A DNA stretch of 64,000 bases from Kitasatospora mediocidica KCTC 9733 (GTDB lineage Bacteria; Actinomycetota; Actinomycetes; Streptomycetales; Streptomycetaceae): positions 62,001 to 126,000 of the forward strand of contig NZ_JQLN01000001.1 of the NCBI RefSeq assembly GCF_000744225.1, given 5' to 3'. Positions 59,627 to 64,000 of this stretch are shown in pieces; position 1 is the stretch's first letter; each line of letters begins with the position of its first letter. The notes under the pieces are model-generated. The model was not told where the DNA came from. It did no database searches and saw nothing but the letters and a program-made list of their open reading frames with translations. A program made the translations under genes and the position numbers.

Positions 59627-60880
59627 ATGACAGTCACGTCTCGCAACGGTCGTCATCGTTCTCGTTGGCAGCGGATGCGTCGTCGTCAGCGCTTCGCCTT
59701 GGGGGTGGCGGGGGGAACGCTGCTGGCCGGTGGCGTGGTTGCTGCCTCCTTTGCCGCCGTCCCGCCCACCGCGGGGCCCGCAGCGGGCGGGACGGGCACT
59801 CCCGCTGTCCCCGACCCGAACTGCACGCTCAACGTGCCGGCCGACCCACTCGGATCGAAGGGGTTGGCGACCGCCTATGTGCTGTCCGCGACCGACCCGG
59901 CCCAGGGTCCCTGCCGGGAGGCGAACGCCGCGCAGTCGGCGTTCGTCCAGGCCACTGTGGTCGACACCGACACGGGTGCGATCTCGATCTACAACCCCCT
60001 GGTCATCGACCAGGGCAGCGCTCCGGCCATCGCGCCGGTTGTTCCCGTGCTGCCGCGACACGCGGTGGTGGGCATCTGGTTCGGCTTCAACGGCGACACC
60101 CTCACTCTCGCGGGCAACACCGCCACCGGCCGCTGCGTCAACGGCAGCCCCGGCTCGACGTTCGGTCAGTTCGCCTACTGCAACGCCCCCGCCTTCTTCA
60201 CCGCGGCGAACACCGCCATCCAGCAACACCAACTCACCGTGCCGCCCCTGGGCCGAGCACGCGACGGCGCGACCTGCCCCAGCACACGCGACTTCAGCGT
60301 CGTCGACCAGGACCAGAGCGACAACGTCACCACCGACTACCTCGCCGACACCCACGGCCGCACCGCCCAGAAGACCACCGCCAACTCCGCCACTCTCACC
60401 AACTCCACCGACCTCCTCAACGGCAGCGACAACCTCCTTCTGGACGCCTTCATCGACCCAGCTCTGGGGTGCTCGCCGTGGACGGCGCCCGACCTCGCCG
60501 ACCCGGGTCACGCCGCCACCTCACTCGCGCTGGACGAACTCCAGGCCGCCGCCCGCCAACCGGCCCCTGTCGCGCTCGTCCCGCTGAACGACCCGATGGT
60601 CCTGATCGACAACCAGCCCAACCAGAGCAAGACCGACCTCTACCGCGCCGGCGTCGACCAGATACCCGCGGGCGGCGCGGCGGACGGCAACCCGGCGAAG
60701 TACTGCACCAACCTGAGCACCGTCGGTGCTTCACGGATCGCCCGGGACAGGCAGTTCACCGCGACCGCCTCGTCCCCGCAGCAGGGGCAGAGCCTCTACG
60801 ACTTCCTCACCCATCGCCTGACCGCCTCGCTCTCGACCCTGGGCTGCCAGCAGACATCCCCCGCCCGCCCCACGCCCTGA
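59627..60880 (+). CDS. Secreted protein, hypothetical
   Basis: A 417-residue exported protein. The N-terminus has a long basic region (RNGRHRSRWQRMRRRQR) and a hydrophobic core (FALGVAGGTLLAGGVVAASF), a possible Tat-like or long signal. The mature part has six or more Cys, several aligned in pairs, with FNGDTLTLAGNTATGRCVNG and TDLYRAGVDQIPAGG. No catalytic motif recognised. ATG 59627 behind GAGGGA. Confidence 0.7.
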   Translation: MTVTSRNGRHRSRWQRMRRRQRFALGVAGGTLLAGGVVAASFAAVPPTAGPAAGGTGTPAVPDPNCTLNVPADPLGSKGLATAYVLSATDPAQGPCREANAAQSAFVQATVVDTDTGAISIYNPLVIDQGSAPAIAPVVPVLPRHAVVGIWFGFNGDTLTLAGNTATGRCVNGSPGSTFGQFAYCNAPAFFTAANTAIQQHQLTVPPLGRARDGATCPSTRDFSVVDQDQSDNVTTDYLADTHGRTAQKTTANSATLTNSTDLLNGSDNLLLDAFIDPALGCSPWTAPDLADPGHAATSLALDELQAAARQPAPVALVPLNDPMVLIDNQPNQSKTDLYRAGVDQIPAGGAADGNPAKYCTNLSTVGASRIARDRQFTATASSPQQGQSLYDFLTHRLTASLSTLGCQQTSPARPTP

Positions 60881-61738
60881 TCGTGGCGACAGCCGCGCGG
60901 CACGTCGCGGCATCCTGGAGAACATCCGGCACACCGGACTGATCCGTCGGAGCCGAAGCGGCAGACTGGACGCCGCGCACGGCACCCCATCCGCCACCGG
61001 CCGGGACACCCAAGCCGTCGCCGCGCCAGGCCGTGTGCGAGGTGGTGGCGCCGTGGCGCCGACGCCGGAAACGCTCGGCTCAGTGGCAGGCGGGGAAGTC
61101 GGGATGGAGCCGATCGCACGGCCCAGATCCACCTCACTCGCCCCGTCGGGCAGCACCGTCCGCGTCACTCCCCTCCCCTTTCACCGCGACCGTTCCTCGC
61201 CGGGCGAGAGCCGCCGACGGGACAGTCCACCCCATCCGACACTCCCGATCGGCCGGCGTCGGGCGGTGGGTAGTTGAGCACCCTACGGAGGAGGGCCTGT
61301 CGTGGATATGGAGTTTTTCGGTTCTCCTTGCCCGGCTTGTTCGGGGCGACGGAGGAGTTCACGGTCCGCCGCGCAGGGATGGGCGGTAGTGCCGTGACGG
61401 GCGACGTTCCCACCGTCACCAGCGGCAGCGGGATCGTCGCGGCGCAGTGAGGGACAGAGACGACAACCAGCCGATTGGCATGAGCATGGGATGTCTGCTT
61501 TGCGGCGGGCGTGGCCGCGCCGGATCGAGAGGTGTGCCAGTGTTCCGATTCGCACAGTCGAGCACGATCCTGCGAAGCGCCCGGCCCCAGACGCGCGGCA
61601 CGCCCGCACCCGCCACGGCGCGGCTCGGCGCTCCGCCGTCGCCCGGCTCCGCAGCACATTCCATGCCTGGTCCGCCGGGTTGCCAGACGCGCCCGACGTG
61701 ACGTCTCGCAGGCACTTCGTCCGATCGAAAGGGTGATC
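60881..61738. other. Intergenic region, no gene seen
   Basis: About 860 bases with open frames on both strands that are compositionally shadow-like. AAAGGG at about 61728 is the likely RBS of the next gene. No further structure seen. Confidence 0.4.
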
Positions 61739-62380
61739 ATGCGCTCGTTGCTGTCCTCGACTCGATTCGTGAGCCTCCTCGCCACCGGGGTCCTGCTCGG
61801 CCTGCTCGCCGCGAACCCGGCGGCCGCCCAGGACGCGCCGCTCCCGCTGCAGTGCCAGGCCTCGCCGCCGATCATCGCCGCCCAGACGTTCTCCCTCGAC
61901 GAGGGCGTCACCGCGAACGCTCCCTCCAGCGTGACGGCCGGCAGCACGTTCGCCGTGTCGATCGCACCGGATGCGCTGACGGTGCCCGTCTCGGTCAGCG
62001 GCTACACCGTCAACTCCATCAGCGGTCTCACGCTCACCATGCCCATCCCCACCAACGCCACCCTGAACGGCGTGACGCTCTCCGGAGGCTCCGGACTCGG
62101 CAGCGGCACGCCGAACGTGAGTGAGAACGGGACCACCATCGTCCTCAACGTGCCCGGCCCCATCGCCGGCGGCAGCTCCTTCACCCTGCCCAAGGTCACC
62201 CTCGACCTCACCGCCGGCGCGTCCGGCACCACGATCGACACCCGGCTGGCCGGCAGCAGCTACGCCGATCCCGGACTCACCTTCACCGCAAGCGTCCCGT
62301 TCTGGTTGTTCACCCTCAGCGTCCCCACCGCTTGCTACCCGTCGCCCAACCCCGTCCTCAGCTCCACGACCGTGCAATAG
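61739..62380 (+). CDS. Secreted beta-rich protein
   Basis: A 213-residue exported protein: signal peptide MRSLLSSTRFVSLLATGVLL with AAAQ cleavage-like site, then a beta-sandwich-like body (SVTAGSTFAVSIAPDALTVP, SGLTLTMPIPTNATLNGVTL) and a final Cys (VPTACYPSPN). It is Ser/Thr/Gly-rich. Resembles actinomycete secreted beta-sandwich proteins of unknown role. ATG 61739. Confidence 0.7.
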   Translation: MRSLLSSTRFVSLLATGVLLGLLAANPAAAQDAPLPLQCQASPPIIAAQTFSLDEGVTANAPSSVTAGSTFAVSIAPDALTVPVSVSGYTVNSISGLTLTMPIPTNATLNGVTLSGGSGLGSGTPNVSENGTTIVLNVPGPIAGGSSFTLPKVTLDLTAGASGTTIDTRLAGSSYADPGLTFTASVPFWLFTLSVPTACYPSPNPVLSSTTVQ

Positions 62381-62591
62381 CCGAACGGCACGAGAAGAGT
62401 ACGGGGCCCGTGACCGTGTCGCCCGACGCCGAGTCGGCGGCACGATCACGTTGAACGGCAGGGGGCGCGGCCAGGGACACCCGTCGGGTCGGTCGATCAT
62501 CCGTCGGACTGCCCGGCCTGCCGATCCGTGTGACAGTAGAGCCTGTGGGCGGTTCGCCCCGGACCGCTCGACGCGGACATCGGAGTGCGAG

Positions 62592-62912
62592 ATGCCGAAG
62601 TATCTTGTGCGTGGCAGTTATACCGCCGAGGGCCTCCAAGGTGTCCTCCGCGATGGCGGCAGTGGGCGCCTTGCCGCCGTGGAACACGTCGTGACGTCGT
62701 GCGGCGGATCGCTCGAAGCGATGTACTTCGCCTACGGAGACGACGACTTCTACTGCATTCTGGACTTCCCGGACCACCTCACCATGGCGGCCGTGGCGAT
62801 GACCGTGAAGGCAACGGGAGCCGTGCGGTCGTCCGCCGTCCCCCTTCTCACCGCAGACGAAGTCGATACGGCCGCCCGACGCTCGGTCGACTTCGCGCCA
62901 CCCGGTGCCTGA
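62592..62912 (+). CDS. GYD-domain protein
   Basis: A 106-residue protein: MPKYLVRGSYTAEGLQGVLR, FAYGDDDFYCILDFPDHLTM, AAVAMTVKATGAV, matching the small alpha/beta GYD family (dimeric ferredoxin-like fold). ATG 62592 behind GGAG. Role unknown; the family is often near redox enzymes. Confidence 0.8.
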   Translation: MPKYLVRGSYTAEGLQGVLRDGGSGRLAAVEHVVTSCGGSLEAMYFAYGDDDFYCILDFPDHLTMAAVAMTVKATGAVRSSAVPLLTADEVDTAARRSVDFAPPGA

Positions 62913-63059
62913 GCCGGCCCTGCGCTCGCACAGCTACGGCGAAGTGACAAGTAGCTCTCTGTAGCCGATGTGACGGCGTGTTGTCCTGGGTTGGGTGTTC
63001 CCGTCCCGGTACGGCCGATCGTCGGCATCTTGATCACGCCGGAGTGGTCGATGTCGAAT

Positions 63060-63515
63060 GGAAGGGCCTGGTCGTGCAGTAGGAGTGGGAGCCGGAGGAG
63101 CTGATCTCCGTCTGGACACTGCTGGAAGAGGACATGAAGCGGCTGCGGCACAAGTCCGGGGCGAACCGGCTGGGCTTTGCTGCTGAAGTTCTTCGAGGTC
63201 CAGGCCCGGTTCCTGGAAGGCCCGGCGGAGGTGCCAGCAGCCGCAGTGGAGTACGTGGCCCAGCAGGTGAAGGTGCCGGCCCAGGAGTGGGCCTCCTAAA
63301 AGTGGGCCAGCCGATCGATCAAACGGCACCGGGGGAAGATCCGTGCCGTGTATGGGTTTCCGGGAGACCACCGAGGACGACCAGGCCAAGCTGACGCAGT
63401 GGCTGGCGGAGGCGGTGGTGGTGGCCCGGTGCCGTAACGAACGGATCGAGCCGCCGACGCCGGGCCAGGTGCGGCGGCTGGTGGCGAGCGCGGTGAGGGT
63501 GAGAGCCTGTTTCTG
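63060..63515 (+). pseudogene. Tn3-family (DUF4158) transposase N-terminal relic
   Basis: Pieces in changing frames: EWEPEELISVWTLLEEDMKR, LRHKSGANRLGF, LLKFFEVQARFLEGPAEVPA, AAVEYVAQQVKVPAQEWAS, RGKIRAVYGFRETTEDDQAK, RNERIEPPTPGQVRRLVASA. They match the DUF4158 N-terminal domain of Tn3-family transposases. Frameshifts near 63185 and 63300; the DDE domain is absent. Confidence 0.65.
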
Positions 63516-63555
63516 AACCCTGAATGCGCAGGTCAGGGGAGCAATACCCGAAAAG

Positions 63556-63592
63556 CGTTCGCCCAACGGTCGCAGAGACCGTTGGGCGAACG
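63556..63592 (-). terminator. Intrinsic terminator for leftward transcript
   Basis: A perfect 16-bp stem (CGTTCGCCCAACGGTC and its complement) with a five-base loop. Read on the minus strand it is followed by CTTTTCGGG. It lies 140 bases downstream of the leftward partial gene ending at 63731, whose transcript it would end. Confidence 0.7.
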
Positions 63593-63730
63593 GAACCACT
63601 GGGGCGCGATAGGACGAGGACACGCGTGGCGTTCTCTGTGAGCTGACCACAGCCCCCGCCAGCGCTCACTACGCCCTGCACGCGGTCGGCCGATCAGTCA
63701 CCCATGAGCGTGGCAATGCCATTGTTTCCT

Positions 63731-64000
63731 TTACCACGCTCTGTCTGGGAATATCGTGCAGTGGATACGAATGGTGAAGCTTCCATTGCTGTGATTCCAG
63801 CTTGTGTAGGTATTCCAGCCTGACTGCCAAATTCCTGTATGTTTTGTGCCTTGCGCGGGGGGCGGGAGCTGAGCGGTGTTGTATCCACTCCATCCGGTTT
63901 GGTCCATGGAAAAATCCATGCCATCGGAATTGGCTACTATTTCGAATCCTGGGACAACTCGCCAGCCTGTATTGGTATTGTACTTCTGGGTTTTGAGATA
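63731..64000 (-). CDS. Low-GC partial gene, C-terminus of unknown protein
   Basis: Reading leftward from the window edge, the frame gives YLKTQKYNTNTGWRVVPGFE, IVANSDGMDFSMDQTGWSGY, GIWQSGWNTYTSWNHSNGSF and TIRIHCTIFPDRAW, then TAA at 63731. It is rich in Asn, Trp, Tyr, Thr and Gly, like a beta-rich secreted or carbohydrate-binding domain. Its GC content is visibly lower than all other genes here, a sign of recent transfer. The start lies outside the window. Confidence 0.6.
   Translation of the reverse strand, partial: YLKTQKYNTNTGWRVVPGFEIVANSDGMDFSMDQTGWSGYNTAQLPPPAQGTKHTGIWQSGWNTYTSWNHSNGSFTIRIHCTIFPDRAW

Noticed and set aside
62945..62960. GTGACAAGTAGC, similar to one TnsB-like unit at 2569
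   Set aside because: Only one copy, without neighbouring units or a partner end; too little to call a transposon end.

Overview
The window is very GC-rich with codon use, RBS spacing and protein families typical of Streptomycetaceae (Streptomyces or Kitasatospora). Evidence includes a MmyB-type regulator, an ECF sigma factor with YciI partner, WYL and TetR regulators, a secreted pectinase, a SigE-type sigma factor and many actinomycete IS relics. Gene density, pseudogene load and nested mobile elements suggest an accessory region: a chromosome arm or a large linear plasmid. No rRNA gene, CRISPR array or convincing intact tRNA was seen.

Layout. 0-2.4 kb: an orphan contractile tail-sheath gene and a GH25-like protein. 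2.5-10.7 kb: a compact Tn7-like transposon (tnsA, tnsB, tnsC and tniQ overlapping by 4 bp) with TnsB-like site arrays at both ends, two cargo genes, and an extra end-like array just outside its left end. 10.7-14.2 kb: a truncated AlkA-type glycosylase and a nest of insertions in which an element with perfect 22-bp inverted repeats truncates one IS5 transposase and is itself interrupted by another. 14.4-17.7 kb: a Nudix/DUF402 pair and a T4 gp19-type tail-tube protein. 18-26 kb: small unknown genes, a divergent hydrolase/TetR pair with a palindromic operator, a divergent aldo-keto reductase/MmyB-like regulator pair, and a YciI/ECF sigma operon. 26-33 kb: decayed ground with a second Nudix gene, a repeat array, several frameshifted genes, a kinase-like protein lacking DFG, a MerR-type promoter driving an MFS exporter, and IS256, IS630 and IS3 relics.

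33.4-36 kb encodes a secreted pectinesterase-polygalacturonase fusion. 36-38.7 kb holds an unusual MIP channel and relics, including the tnsA/tnsB junction of a second Tn7-like element. 38.9-43.9 kb is a three-gene CHAT-protease operon. 44-52.9 kb carries ordinary accessory genes (GNAT, VanZ, WYL regulator with esterase, a sugar-active-like protein, SigE-type sigma with an LCP protein, YrdC/Sua5-like). 53-58.9 kb is the most interesting operon: an HTH protein, a large protein resembling telomere protein Tap with possible polymerase-like motifs, a Tpg-like HTH protein overlapping it by 4 bp, a TtrA-like helicase with HA repeats, and a 43-residue Cys-rich peptide. I read it as a divergent linear-replicon end-maintenance operon. 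A second helicase fragment lies at 21.6 kb. 59-64 kb has two secreted proteins, a GYD protein, a Tn3-type transposase relic, and a low-GC partial gene with its own terminator running off the window.

All family assignments come from reading motifs in translated sequence and from memory of the families. No database search was run.
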